Shown: in pieces, positions 1 through 5,794 of the stretch | How positions within the stretch are numbered: the first letter of the stretch is position 1 | How the letters are laid out: each line of letters starts with the position of its first letter | Source of the DNA: Massilia sp. | GTDB lineage: Bacteria > Pseudomonadota > Gammaproteobacteria > Burkholderiales > Burkholderiaceae_D | DNA length: 7,453 bases | Assembly (NCBI GenBank): GCA_003484545.1 | Contig: DNCF01000467.1 | Span: 1-7,453, forward strand | Reading direction: 5' to 3' | The notes under the pieces: model-generated | Databases searched by the model: none | Seen by the model: only the letters and a program-made list of their open reading frames with translations | What the model was told of the DNA's origin: nothing | Translations under genes and position numbers: made by a program

Positions 1-87
1 CTGCACCTTCAGGATGCTGATGCCGTACTCTTCCTTGCCCAGGCGGAAGGACAGCACTTCCATTTCGTTGTTGCTTGCTTCACTCAC
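1..87 (-). CDS. cheW: Chemotaxis coupling protein CheW, N-terminal fragment (cut by left edge)
   Basis: CheW is the cytoplasmic SH3-like adaptor that links methyl-accepting chemotaxis receptors to the histidine kinase CheA. Only the N-terminus lies in the window. It reads S-E-A-S-N-N-E-M and then EVLSFRLGKEEYGISILKVQ, which fits the opening beta strands of CheW (the family usually has a similar xVxFxLxxxxYGIxxxxVxE pattern). I chose the GTG at 85-87 because GGAG lies 5 nt upstream of it on the minus strand. An in-frame ATG at 103-105 would add six residues but has no visible Shine-Dalgarno. The rest of the gene, and any neighbouring che genes, lie beyond the left edge. The family call rests on about 20 recognisable residues. 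A CheW domain in a larger protein such as CheV is possible, but the very short leader before the domain favours CheW itself. Confidence 0.82.
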   Translation of the reverse strand, partial: MSEASNNEMEVLSFRLGKEEYGISILKVQ

Positions 88-130
88 GCTCACTCCGGTA
101 TGCATTAAGTCACTGCGATGGCATAAATTG

Positions 131-167
131 CCGCACGGAAAGTAGATTACGGCCTCCCCGCACGGAA
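131..167. repeat. Direct repeat CCGCACGGAA x2 upstream of cheW
   Basis: The decamer CCGCACGGAA occurs at 131-140 and again at 158-167, so the starts are 27 bp apart. It lies 45-80 bp upstream of the cheW start, where a regulator of either divergent gene could bind. The repeat is exact. Its regulatory role is inference, and a chance repeat is not excluded. Confidence 0.4.
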
Positions 168-323
168 CTCGATGGAGAACTGTCAAGTTCGCGAAAAAAA
201 ATGTGAATCCGACGGATGTGATTGCCGAAATGCGACAGTCCTGATCGAAATGGCAACGGCGGTCCGGCGCTGCCTGCCTGTGTTTACGCGAGACAACTGC
301 CGAGCGGGGCAACGGCGCCAATC

Positions 324-332
324 TGCTACAGT
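324..332 (+). promoter_or_regulatory. Possible extended -10 promoter for the GAF-EAL gene
   Basis: The sequence TGC-TACAGT matches the extended -10 form (TGn followed by a hexamer sharing four of six bases with TATAAT). No good -35 lies 16-18 bp upstream, as expected for an extended -10 site. Transcription would begin near 339, leaving a leader of about 70 nt before the ATG at 409. This would also make the alternative ATG at 343 nearly leaderless. The call is weak and rests on motif match and position only. Confidence 0.3.
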
Positions 333-379
333 GAGGGTGCGAATGTACCAACAACGTGACAACATGGTGTCCGCCCGCG

Positions 380-400
380 CCGGACGCCGGACGCCGGACC
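380..400. repeat. Heptamer tandem repeat (CCGGACG, three copies)
   Basis: The unit CCGGACG is repeated at 380-386 and 387-393, with a third copy at 394-400 that ends in C instead of G. It sits directly in front of the AGGA ribosome binding site (401-404) of the GAF-EAL gene. The unit is not a multiple of three, so a change in copy number would shift the frame of any protein started upstream at 343 or 364, but not of one started at 409. Confidence 0.6.
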
Positions 401-408
401 AGGAAACC

Positions 409-2232
409 ATGCCCGCAGCCGCTTATCCGCCCAACGAAGCCGAACGCCAGGAACTGCTCGATTCGCTCCGCCTGCTCGACACCGAAAACGAGGAGGTATT
501 CGACCGCATCACGCGCCTGGTGGCGCGCCTGCTGAAAGTGCCCACGGCCCTGTTTTCGCTGGTCGACGCCGACCGCCAGTGGTTCAAGTCGCGCGTGGGC
601 GTCGAGCACACGGCGATTCCGCGCGAACGCGCGCCCTGCGCCAGGGTGGTCGAGAGCGGCGAACTGCTGGTGGTGCCGGACCTGAAGCGCGACGCCTGCT
701 TCCACGACAGCCACCTGGCCAATACCGGCGTGCGCTTCTACGCCGGCGCGCCGCTGCTCACGCGCGACGGCTACTGCCTGGGCGCGATGTGCGTACTGGG
801 ACCGGAGCCGCGCCAGATCACCGAGGCCGAGCGCAAGGGCCTCTCCGACCTGGCCTCGATGGTGATGGCCCAGATCGAGCTGCAGCACGCGTTCGGGCGC
901 ATCGATTCCATGAGCGGCCTGCCGAACCGGAGCCAGTTCATCGAAGACCTGGCCGACCTGGCCAACGAGCGCACGCCCGGCGAAGCGCGCCTGGCGGCGA
1001 TGGTGAACCTGGCCACGCCCGAGCAGCTCAGCGACGCGCTGCGCGCGCTGGGCGCCTCCTACCTCGACGAGATCGTCGGCGAAGCGGTGCGTATGCTGCG
1101 CGCGGCGATCGGCCCGGGACGCAAGCTGTACCACGTGGCGGCGACCCAGTTCGTGTTCCTGGCCGAGCCGGGCGCCGACATCGTGCGTTTCTGCGACTGG
1201 CTCGGCTGCTGGCTCGACATGCGCGCCGACACCATGACGTCGCGTTTCGTGACCACGACCACGATCGGCGTGGCGCCGTTCGCGGTCGGCCACAGCGATC
1301 CGCTCGACGTCCTGCGCGACATGCACAGCGCCGCCCATGACGCATTGGAGGGCGCGCGCCGCGTGCGCGTGTTCTCCGCCGAGCAGAACGCGGTGTTCCT
1401 GCGCCGCTTCTACCTGGCCAACGAGTTCGGCGCGGCGCTCGAGGGGGAAGGCCAGCTGCGCCTGGTGTTCCAGCCGAAGGTCGAGCTGGCGACCGGCCGC
1501 TGCATCGGCGCCGAGGCGCTGCTGCGCTGGAACCATCCGGTGCTGGGCGAGGTCTCGCCGGGCGAATTCTTCCCGGTCATCGAGCAGACCTCGCTGGCGC
1601 GCGCCACCACGCGCTGGGTGCTGGCGCGTGCATTGCGCCAGCTGGCGGCCTGGCGCGCAGTCGGCCTGACGCTGCAGATGGCGGTCAACGTGTCGGCCGT
1701 GAACCTGCTCGAGATGGATTTCTGCGCCCACGTGAGCGAGCAGCTGCGCCTGCACGGCCTGCCGCCCGAGGCGCTGGCGCTGGAGATCACCGAAAGCGCG
1801 CTGATGAAGAACCGCGTGCTGGCGATGCAGACCCTGAACAACCTGGCGGCGGCCGGCGTGCACCTGGCGATCGACGACTTCGGGACCGGCTACAGCAGCC
1901 TGGCCTATCTGCAGAGCCTGCCGGCGCGGGTGGTCAAGATCGACCAGAGCTTCGTGCGCGACGTCGACGCCGACGGCCACAAGCGGGCCCTGGTGAGCAC
2001 CATGATCAAGCTGTCGCACGACCTCGGGCACCAGGTCGTGGCCGAAGGCGTCGAGACCGCGGCGGTGGCCGCCTACCTGAAGGACGCCGGCTGCGACCAG
2101 GTGCAGGGTTACCTGTACGCGCGCCCGCTGGCGGCGGCGGATTTCGAGCGCTGGATCTGCGCCAAGTGGACGCTGCCAAGGGTGCGTGCGGCCAGGCCGG
2201 CGGTGGACACGATGGAGCTGAGCTGCGCCTGA
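409..2232 (+). CDS. GAF / degenerate GGDEF / EAL cyclic di-GMP phosphodiesterase
   Basis: This 607-residue cytoplasmic protein is predicted to hydrolyse c-di-GMP to pGpG, lowering the signal that favours biofilm over motility. A GAF sensor domain spans about residues 27-157. A GGDEF-like domain (about 160-325) keeps the opening SGLPNRSQF but has AATQF (244-248) in place of GGDEF, so cyclase activity is very unlikely. The EAL domain (about 345-590) carries the whole catalytic set: E369 of EALLRW, N427, E459 and E462 of EITES, D489-D490 of DDFGTG, K510, E546 of AEGVET and Q566. These keep the same spacing as in the characterised phosphodiesterase RocR. No signal peptide or membrane helix is seen. 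I chose ATG 409 because AGGA precedes it by 4 nt and the homologous sequence begins just after it. ATG 343, with GAGGG upstream, is an alternative adding 22 residues. The GAF ligand cannot be told from the sequence. Confidence 0.9.
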   Translation: MPAAAYPPNEAERQELLDSLRLLDTENEEVFDRITRLVARLLKVPTALFSLVDADRQWFKSRVGVEHTAIPRERAPCARVVESGELLVVPDLKRDACFHDSHLANTGVRFYAGAPLLTRDGYCLGAMCVLGPEPRQITEAERKGLSDLASMVMAQIELQHAFGRIDSMSGLPNRSQFIEDLADLANERTPGEARLAAMVNLATPEQLSDALRALGASYLDEIVGEAVRMLRAAIGPGRKLYHVAATQFVFLAEPGADIVRFCDWLGCWLDMRADTMTSRFVTTTTIGVAPFAVGHSDPLDVLRDMHSAAHDALEGARRVRVFSAEQNAVFLRRFYLANEFGAALEGEGQLRLVFQPKVELATGRCIGAEALLRWNHPVLGEVSPGEFFPVIEQTSLARATTRWVLARALRQLAAWRAVGLTLQMAVNVSAVNLLEMDFCAHVSEQLRLHGLPPEALALEITESALMKNRVLAMQTLNNLAAAGVHLAIDDFGTGYSSLAYLQSLPARVVKIDQSFVRDVDADGHKRALVSTMIKLSHDLGHQVVAEGVETAAVAAYLKDAGCDQVQGYLYARPLAAADFERWICAKWTLPRVRAARPAVDTMELSCA

Positions 2233-2241
2233 TCGGAGGGA

Positions 2242-2399
2242 GTAGGGTGGGCACTTGTGCCCACGCGGTGTCATCGCTTGCGACCAGGCGCCGCCAAGTG
2301 CCTCATGGACGCATGATTGACCACCTTGGTCATGGCCGCGGCTGATCGTCTGCTCTACCGCGTGGGCACAAGTGCCTACGCCGGCCGCGCCCACCCTAC
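2242..2399. repeat. Composite palindromic repeat element, copy 1 (REP/MITE-like)
   Basis: The left arm (2242-2268) starts GTAGGGTGGGCAC and ends GTGCCCACGCGG. It is itself a hairpin: GTGGGCAC (2247-2254) pairs with GTGCCCAC (2257-2264). The right arm is its inverse: CCGCGTGGGCACAAGTGCC at 2358-2376 is the exact reverse complement of 2250-2268. Then come 15 extra bases (2377-2391), and then CACCCTAC (2392-2399), the complement of the outer end GTAGGGTG. The 89-bp interior has a near-central hairpin, TGACCA-CCT-TGGTCA (2318-2332), and no coding potential. A related unit recurs at 7300. The two-hairpin head-to-head layout resembles BIMEs or small non-autonomous elements moved by REP-associated transposases. 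No transposase is present here, so the element class is inference; the repeat itself is directly visible. Confidence 0.8.
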
Positions 2400-2400
2400 G

Positions 2401-2440
2401 AAAAACGGCGTACCGGATGCTTCCGGTACGCCGTTTTTTT
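2401..2440. terminator. Strong bidirectional intrinsic terminator between convergent genes
   Basis: CGGCGTACCGGA (2406-2417) pairs perfectly with TCCGGTACGCCG (2422-2433) across a TGCT loop. T7 follows on the plus strand (2434-2440), and A5 precedes it (2401-2405), giving U5 for minus-strand transcripts. It lies 22 bp past the mnmA stop and about 170 bp past the GAF-EAL stop, so it can end transcription from both sides. It is primarily placed for mnmA. Confidence 0.93.
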
Positions 2441-2462
2441 CACCGTAGGGCAGGCCAGGAAC

Positions 2463-3566
2463 TCAGCCCTTGGCCATCCCGTCGATGATGCCGCCACCCA
2501 GGCAGATGTCGCCGTCGTACAGCACGGCCGACTGCCCCGGCGTGACCGCCCATTGCGGCTCCGTGAAATTCAGCGCGAAGCGCTCCATGCCGTCGGCGAC
2601 GACTTCGCAGGCGACGTCCTGCTGGCGGTAGCGCGTCTTGGCCGACAGCATGCCCGCCGGCGGCTCGCCCGCGATCCAGCTGGCTTGTCCCGCTTCCAGG
2701 CGCGACGACAGCAGCCACGGATGGTCGTGGCCCTGCACGATATACAAGGTGTTGGTCGCGATGTCCTTGCGCGCGACGAACCACGGCTCGCTGGTGCCGT
2801 CGGCGTTCTTGTGCGACTTCAGGCCGCCGATGCCGATGCCCTTTCTCTGGCCGAGCGTGTAGAACGACAGGCCGATGTGCTCGCCCACGGTCTGGCCGTT
2901 GTCGAGCTTGATCGGGCCCGGCTTGTGCGACAGGTAGCGGTTCAGGAATTCGCGGAACGGGCGCTCGCCGATGAAGCAGATGCCGGTCGAATCCTTCTTC
3001 GCCGCGTTCGGCAACTGCAGCTTCTCGGCGATCTTGCGTACCTCGGTCTTCGGGATCTCGCCCAGCGGGAACAGCGACTTCGACAGCTGCGCCTGGTTCA
3101 GGCGGTGCAGGAAGTAGCTTTGATCTTTCGTTGCGTCGAACGCCTTGAGCAGCTCGAATTTGCCGGCCTCGTTCTGGCGCACGCGCGCGTAGTGCCCGGT
3201 CGCGATCAGGTCGGCGCCCAGCTTCATGGCGTGGTCGAGGAAGGCCTTGAACTTGATCTCGGCGTTGCACAGCACGTCCGGGTTCGGCGTGCGGCCGGCC
3301 TGGTATTCGCGCAGGAATTCGGCGAACACCCGGTCCTTGTATTCGGCGGCGAAGTTGACGGCCTCGATGTCGACGCCGACCACGTCGGCGACGCTGGCCG
3401 CGTCGATCCAGTCCTGGCGCGACGAGCAGTATTCGGAATCGTCGTCGTCTTCCCAGTTCTTCATGAACAGGCCGACCACGTCGTAGCCCTGTTCCTTCAG
3501 CATCCATGCCGCGACCGAGGAGTCGACTCCGCCCGACATCCCGATCACGACTTTTTTCTTGCTCAT
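2463..3566 (-). CDS. mnmA: tRNA-specific 2-thiouridylase MnmA
   Basis: MnmA adenylates and then thiolates U34 of tRNA-Lys, -Glu and -Gln, taking sulfur from a persulfide relay to give the s2U part of mnm5s2U; it acts in the cytoplasm. The 367-residue length matches the family (E. coli 368). The ATP-pyrophosphatase PP-loop SGGVDSS is at residues 11-17. The two catalytic cysteines are present: C100 in NPDVLCNAEIKF and C197 in STGICFIGERPF. The tRNA-recognition stretch around GLSFYTLGQRKGIGIGG (232-248) is intact. The start is the ATG at 3564-3566, which overlaps the TGA of the upstream Nudix gene (ATGA). Only a weak GGA precedes it, so translational coupling is likely. The reading frame stays open far upstream, but only as a shadow of the Nudix gene. 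A strong terminator follows immediately. Confidence 0.97.
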   Translation of the reverse strand: MSKKKVVIGMSGGVDSSVAAWMLKEQGYDVVGLFMKNWEDDDDSEYCSSRQDWIDAASVADVVGVDIEAVNFAAEYKDRVFAEFLREYQAGRTPNPDVLCNAEIKFKAFLDHAMKLGADLIATGHYARVRQNEAGKFELLKAFDATKDQSYFLHRLNQAQLSKSLFPLGEIPKTEVRKIAEKLQLPNAAKKDSTGICFIGERPFREFLNRYLSHKPGPIKLDNGQTVGEHIGLSFYTLGQRKGIGIGGLKSHKNADGTSEPWFVARKDIATNTLYIVQGHDHPWLLSSRLEAGQASWIAGEPPAGMLSAKTRYRQQDVACEVVADGMERFALNFTEPQWAVTPGQSAVLYDGDICLGGGIIDGMAKG

Positions 3567-4063
3567 GTTACGTCCGTTGTTGATAGCCCGCCCTCGAACA
3601 CCGAAGGGTGGGTGTGCAGCAGCGCCAGTTCGGTGCGCTTGCCCGCCAGGTAATCGTCCACGCACTGCAGCACGATCGGGCTGCGGTGGCGTTCCGGGCA
3701 GGCGGCGATCTCGTCGCGCGTCATCCACAGGGTGCGCAGGATGCCCTCGTCGAGCGGCTGGTCGAACTGGCGGCCAGCCTTGCCGCAGAAGGTAAAGCGC
3801 AGGTAAGTGACGTCGGCATTGCGCGACTTCGAGTGGTAGCGCGACATGTACATGCCGACCAGCGCCTCGGGGATGAATTCGTGCGCGGTTTCTTCCAGGG
3901 ATTCGCGCACCACCGCCTGCTCGAGCGACTCGTGCGGGTCGAGATGGCCCGCCGGCTGGTTGAGCTTGATTCCTTCGCTTGTCTCTTCCTCGATCAGCAG
4001 GAAACGTCCATCGCGTTCGATGATGGCGGCAACGGTGACTGACGGTCTGAAGGTATGGGTCAT
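3563..4063 (-). CDS. nudJ: NudJ-type Nudix hydrolase
   Basis: This 166-residue cytoplasmic protein belongs to the Nudix superfamily of Mg-dependent pyrophosphohydrolases. E. coli NudJ (YmfB) acts on nucleoside di- and triphosphates and on the thiamine intermediate HMP-PP; the substrate here is inferred. Matching features are FRPSVTVAAIIERDGRFLLI at the N-terminus, LNQPAGHLDPHESL, TYLRFTF and a C-terminal RSPIVLQCVDDY. The Nudix box is G39-x5-E45-x7-R53-E54-x2-E57-E58. The metal-binding glutamates are intact, but the usual glycine near the end of the box is A60 (EETAHEF). The start ATG has GAGGA 5 nt upstream. The stop overlaps the mnmA start by 4 bp, so the two form an operon. The same nudJ-mnmA order is known in E. 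coli, which strengthens the NudJ assignment. Confidence 0.9.
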   Translation of the reverse strand: MTHTFRPSVTVAAIIERDGRFLLIEEETSEGIKLNQPAGHLDPHESLEQAVVRESLEETAHEFIPEALVGMYMSRYHSKSRNADVTYLRFTFCGKAGRQFDQPLDEGILRTLWMTRDEIAACPERHRSPIVLQCVDDYLAGKRTELALLHTHPSVFEGGLSTTDVT

Positions 4064-4087
4064 GCGCGTCCTCGGAAATGAGCCGGT

Positions 4088-4093
4088 ATTTTA
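4088..4093 (-). promoter_or_regulatory. Probable -10 element of the nudJ-mnmA operon
   Basis: On the minus strand TAAAAT (in context CTGTAAAATACCGG) shares five of six bases with the sigma-70 -10 consensus and lies about 25 nt upstream of the nudJ ATG. Transcription would start near 4080, leaving a short leader with the GAGGA site at 4069-4073. No clear -35 is seen 16-18 bp further upstream. The call rests on motif and position. Confidence 0.4.
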
Positions 4094-4311
4094 CAGTGCT
4101 GCGCCAAGCGTTGCTCGCCGGTACGTGTGCAGCGCAGCAAAAAAAGCGCCAATTGCGTTGATCTGATACAAAAAAACAGCACATCCGGCCCCAGCTGTAT
4201 CGTATTTACCTCGAAAATGACCGGTCGGCGGGGATTGCCATTTTTAGTAGAAAAAATCCAATGTTTACGTGTTAGATTTCATATAGAAAACAAACAACCA
4301 GGGAGGCATGC
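4094..4311 (+). other. AT-rich upstream region of the pnt operon
   Basis: This region, between divergent nudJ and pntAA, should carry the pnt promoter. It is clearly more AT-rich than its surroundings, with A7 tracts at 4139-4145 and 4170-4176, and T5 and A6 runs at 4241-4256. TTGCCA (4235-4240) and TATAGA (4282-4287) look like separate -35 and -10 fragments, but they are not spaced correctly as a pair, so I do not call a promoter. A GGAGG at 4302-4306 is the pntAA ribosome binding site. I see no riboswitch or attenuator fold. Confidence 0.45.
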
Positions 4312-5424
4312 ATGAGAATCGGCATACCGGCTGAGACACGGCCGGGTGAAACCCGCGTAGCAGCAACTCCGGAAACAGTCAAAAAACTGGCGGCCCGGCA
4401 TCAGGTTTTCGTGCAGGCCGGCGCCGGCGTCCACGCCGCCGCCCTTGACGAGGCCTACGTCGCCGCCGGCGCCACGATCGTCGGCGTGGACCAGGTCTTC
4501 GACGCCGACATGGTCCTGAAAGTGCGCGCCCCGAACGAAGCCGAGCGGGCACGCATGAAGCCGGGCACGGTCCTGGTCGGCATGCTCAATCCCTTCGATA
4601 CCGAGAACCTCGCCGCCATGGCCAGCGCGCGCCTGACCGCCTTTGCCCTGGAAGCGGCGCCGCGCATCACGCGCGCGCAGTCGATGGACGTGCTGTCGAG
4701 TCAAGCCAACATCGCCGGCTACAAGGCGGTGATGCTGGCGGCGAACACCTATCAACGCTTCATGCCGATGCTGATGACCGCCGCCGGCACCGTCAAGGCG
4801 GCGCGCGTGCTGATCATGGGCGTCGGCGTGGCCGGTTTGCAGGCGATCGCCACCGCCAAGCGCCTGGGCGCCGTGATCGAAGCGTCGGACGTGCGCCCGC
4901 CGGTGAAGGAACAGGTCGAGTCGCTCGGCGCCAAGTTCATCGACGTGCCCTTCCTGACCGACGAGGAGCGCGAAATCGCGCAAGGCGTGGGCGGCTACGC
5001 GCGGCCGATGCCGGCCGACTGGATGCGGCGCCAGGCCGAACTGGTGCACGAACGCGCCAAACTGGCCGACATCATCATCACCACCGCGCTGATTCCCGGC
5101 CGGCCGGCGCCGGTGCTGATCAAGGAGGAAACGGTGCAGGCGATGAAGCCCGGTTCCGTGATCGTCGACATGGCGATCGAGCAGGGCGGCAACTGCCCGC
5201 TGACGGAACTCGGCAAGACGGTCGTCAAGCACGGCGTGTACATCATCGGCGAGCCGAACCTGGCGGCGCTGGTCGCGGCCGACGCCTCGGCCCTGTACGC
5301 GCGCAACGTGCTGGACTTCCTCAAGCTCGTGATCGACAAGGAAGACAAGTTCTTCATCGACCGCGAGGACGAGATCGTGCGCGCGACCCTGTTGTGCGCG
5401 GACGGCGAAACGCTGCGCAAATAA
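4312..5424 (+). CDS. pntAA: Proton-translocating NAD(P) transhydrogenase, subunit alpha part 1 (NAD(H)-binding domain I)
   Basis: This is the soluble dI component of Re/Si-specific transhydrogenase, which passes hydride from NADH to NADP+ bound on PntB, driven by proton import. It is 370 residues with no membrane helix, ending after dI. It is thus the Rhodospirillum-type split alpha subunit (384 residues there), not the fused E. coli PntA (510). The N-terminus MRIGIPAETRPGETRVA is typical. The RQD loop that holds the nicotinamide is present as R118, Q123 and D126 in RITRAQSMD, with the same spacing as R127/Q132/D135 of R. rubrum. The Rossmann fingerprint is G170-x-G172-x2-G175 (MGVGVAG). The ATG at 4312 has GGAGG 5 nt upstream. 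pntAB starts 10 nt after the stop, so the three pnt genes form one operon. Confidence 0.96.
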   Translation: MRIGIPAETRPGETRVAATPETVKKLAARHQVFVQAGAGVHAAALDEAYVAAGATIVGVDQVFDADMVLKVRAPNEAERARMKPGTVLVGMLNPFDTENLAAMASARLTAFALEAAPRITRAQSMDVLSSQANIAGYKAVMLAANTYQRFMPMLMTAAGTVKAARVLIMGVGVAGLQAIATAKRLGAVIEASDVRPPVKEQVESLGAKFIDVPFLTDEEREIAQGVGGYARPMPADWMRRQAELVHERAKLADIIITTALIPGRPAPVLIKEETVQAMKPGSVIVDMAIEQGGNCPLTELGKTVVKHGVYIIGEPNLAALVAADASALYARNVLDFLKLVIDKEDKFFIDREDEIVRATLLCADGETLRK

Positions 5425-5434
5425 GGAGACCGCC

Positions 5435-5794
5435 ATGGACATCAGCCACACCATCATCAACCTGATCATCTTCGTGCTGGCGATCTACGTCGGCTACCAC
5501 GTCGTCTGGACCGTCACGCCGGCGCTGCACACGCCGCTGATGGCGGTGACCAACGCGATCTCCGCCATCATCATCGTCGGCGCCATGCTGGCCGCCGCCC
5601 TGACCGAAGGCGCCCTCGGCCAGGTCATGGGCACGGTCGCCGTGGCGCTCGCCGCGGTCAACGTCTTCGGCGGCTTCCTCGTGACCCAGCGCATGCTGGA
5701 GATGTTCAAGAAGAAGGAACCGAAGCGGTCCGCCGACGCGGCGGCCGCGCCGAAAGCCGCGCCGGAAGCGTCGAGCAGGAAGGAGATCGCATGA
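5435..5794 (+). CDS. pntAB: NAD(P) transhydrogenase, subunit alpha part 2 (membrane domain)
   Basis: This 119-residue inner-membrane protein supplies the alpha-side helices of the proton channel (domain II). Three hydrophobic helices are visible at about residues 6-28, 36-57 and 61-83. The diagnostic segment TPALHTPLMAVTNAISAII lies at the first loop and second helix, and FGGFLVTQRMLEMFKKK closes the core. About 25 further residues form an Ala/Pro/Lys/Glu-rich tail with no predicted fold, longer than the core needs. AAGGAG lies 6 nt upstream of the ATG. The stop overlaps the pntB start as ATGA, implying coupled translation, as suits fixed subunit stoichiometry. Confidence 0.95.
   Translation: MDISHTIINLIIFVLAIYVGYHVVWTVTPALHTPLMAVTNAISAIIIVGAMLAAALTEGALGQVMGTVAVALAAVNVFGGFLVTQRMLEMFKKKEPKRSADAAAAPKAAPEASSRKEIA

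Larger units (their letters stand above)
88..408. other. Divergent intergenic region between cheW and the GAF-EAL gene
   Basis: This stretch of about 320 bases separates two divergent genes and should hold promoters for both. It is less GC-rich than the flanking genes, with an A8 tract at about 194-201. An open frame continues upstream of the GAF-EAL gene to 172, but its translation is cysteine-rich, shows no domain and does not resemble the proline/alanine/leucine-rich codon pattern of the real gene, so I treat it as non-coding. I see a short inverted repeat GGCA-TAAAT-TGCC at 120-132, a 10-bp direct repeat, an extended -10 candidate and a heptamer tandem repeat, the last three listed separately. 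I found no convincing FliA (sigma-28) or sigma-54 promoter for cheW. Confidence 0.6.

Noticed and set aside
181..186. Perfect minus-strand TTGACA as a -35 for cheW
   Set aside because: No -10-like hexamer lies 16-18 bp downstream; the sequence there is GC-rich (GTGCGG region).
172..408. N-terminal extension of the GAF-EAL protein back to ATG 172
   Set aside because: The extra 79 residues are cysteine- and arginine-rich with no domain and atypical composition. They cover the likely promoter, and a well-placed AGGA precedes ATG 409.
2553..3653. Plus-strand open frame opposite mnmA (about 366 codons)
   Set aside because: Antisense shadow of mnmA; no recognisable motif and no ribosome binding site worth noting.
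3567..4184. Upstream in-frame extension of mnmA (open frame to 4184)
   Set aside because: It overlaps the nudJ gene in another frame and translates to sequence without family resemblance; MnmA proteins begin at MSKKKVVIGMSGG.
4235..4287. TTGCCA and TATAGA as a sigma-70 promoter for pntAA
   Set aside because: They are about 41 bp apart, far from the usual 17 bp spacing, and neither has a proper partner.
4279..5469. Long minus-strand open frame opposite pntAA (about 396 codons)
   Set aside because: It is rich in His, Arg, Asp and Gly as expected for the antisense of a GC-rich gene; there is no domain, and pntAA on the plus strand is unmistakable.
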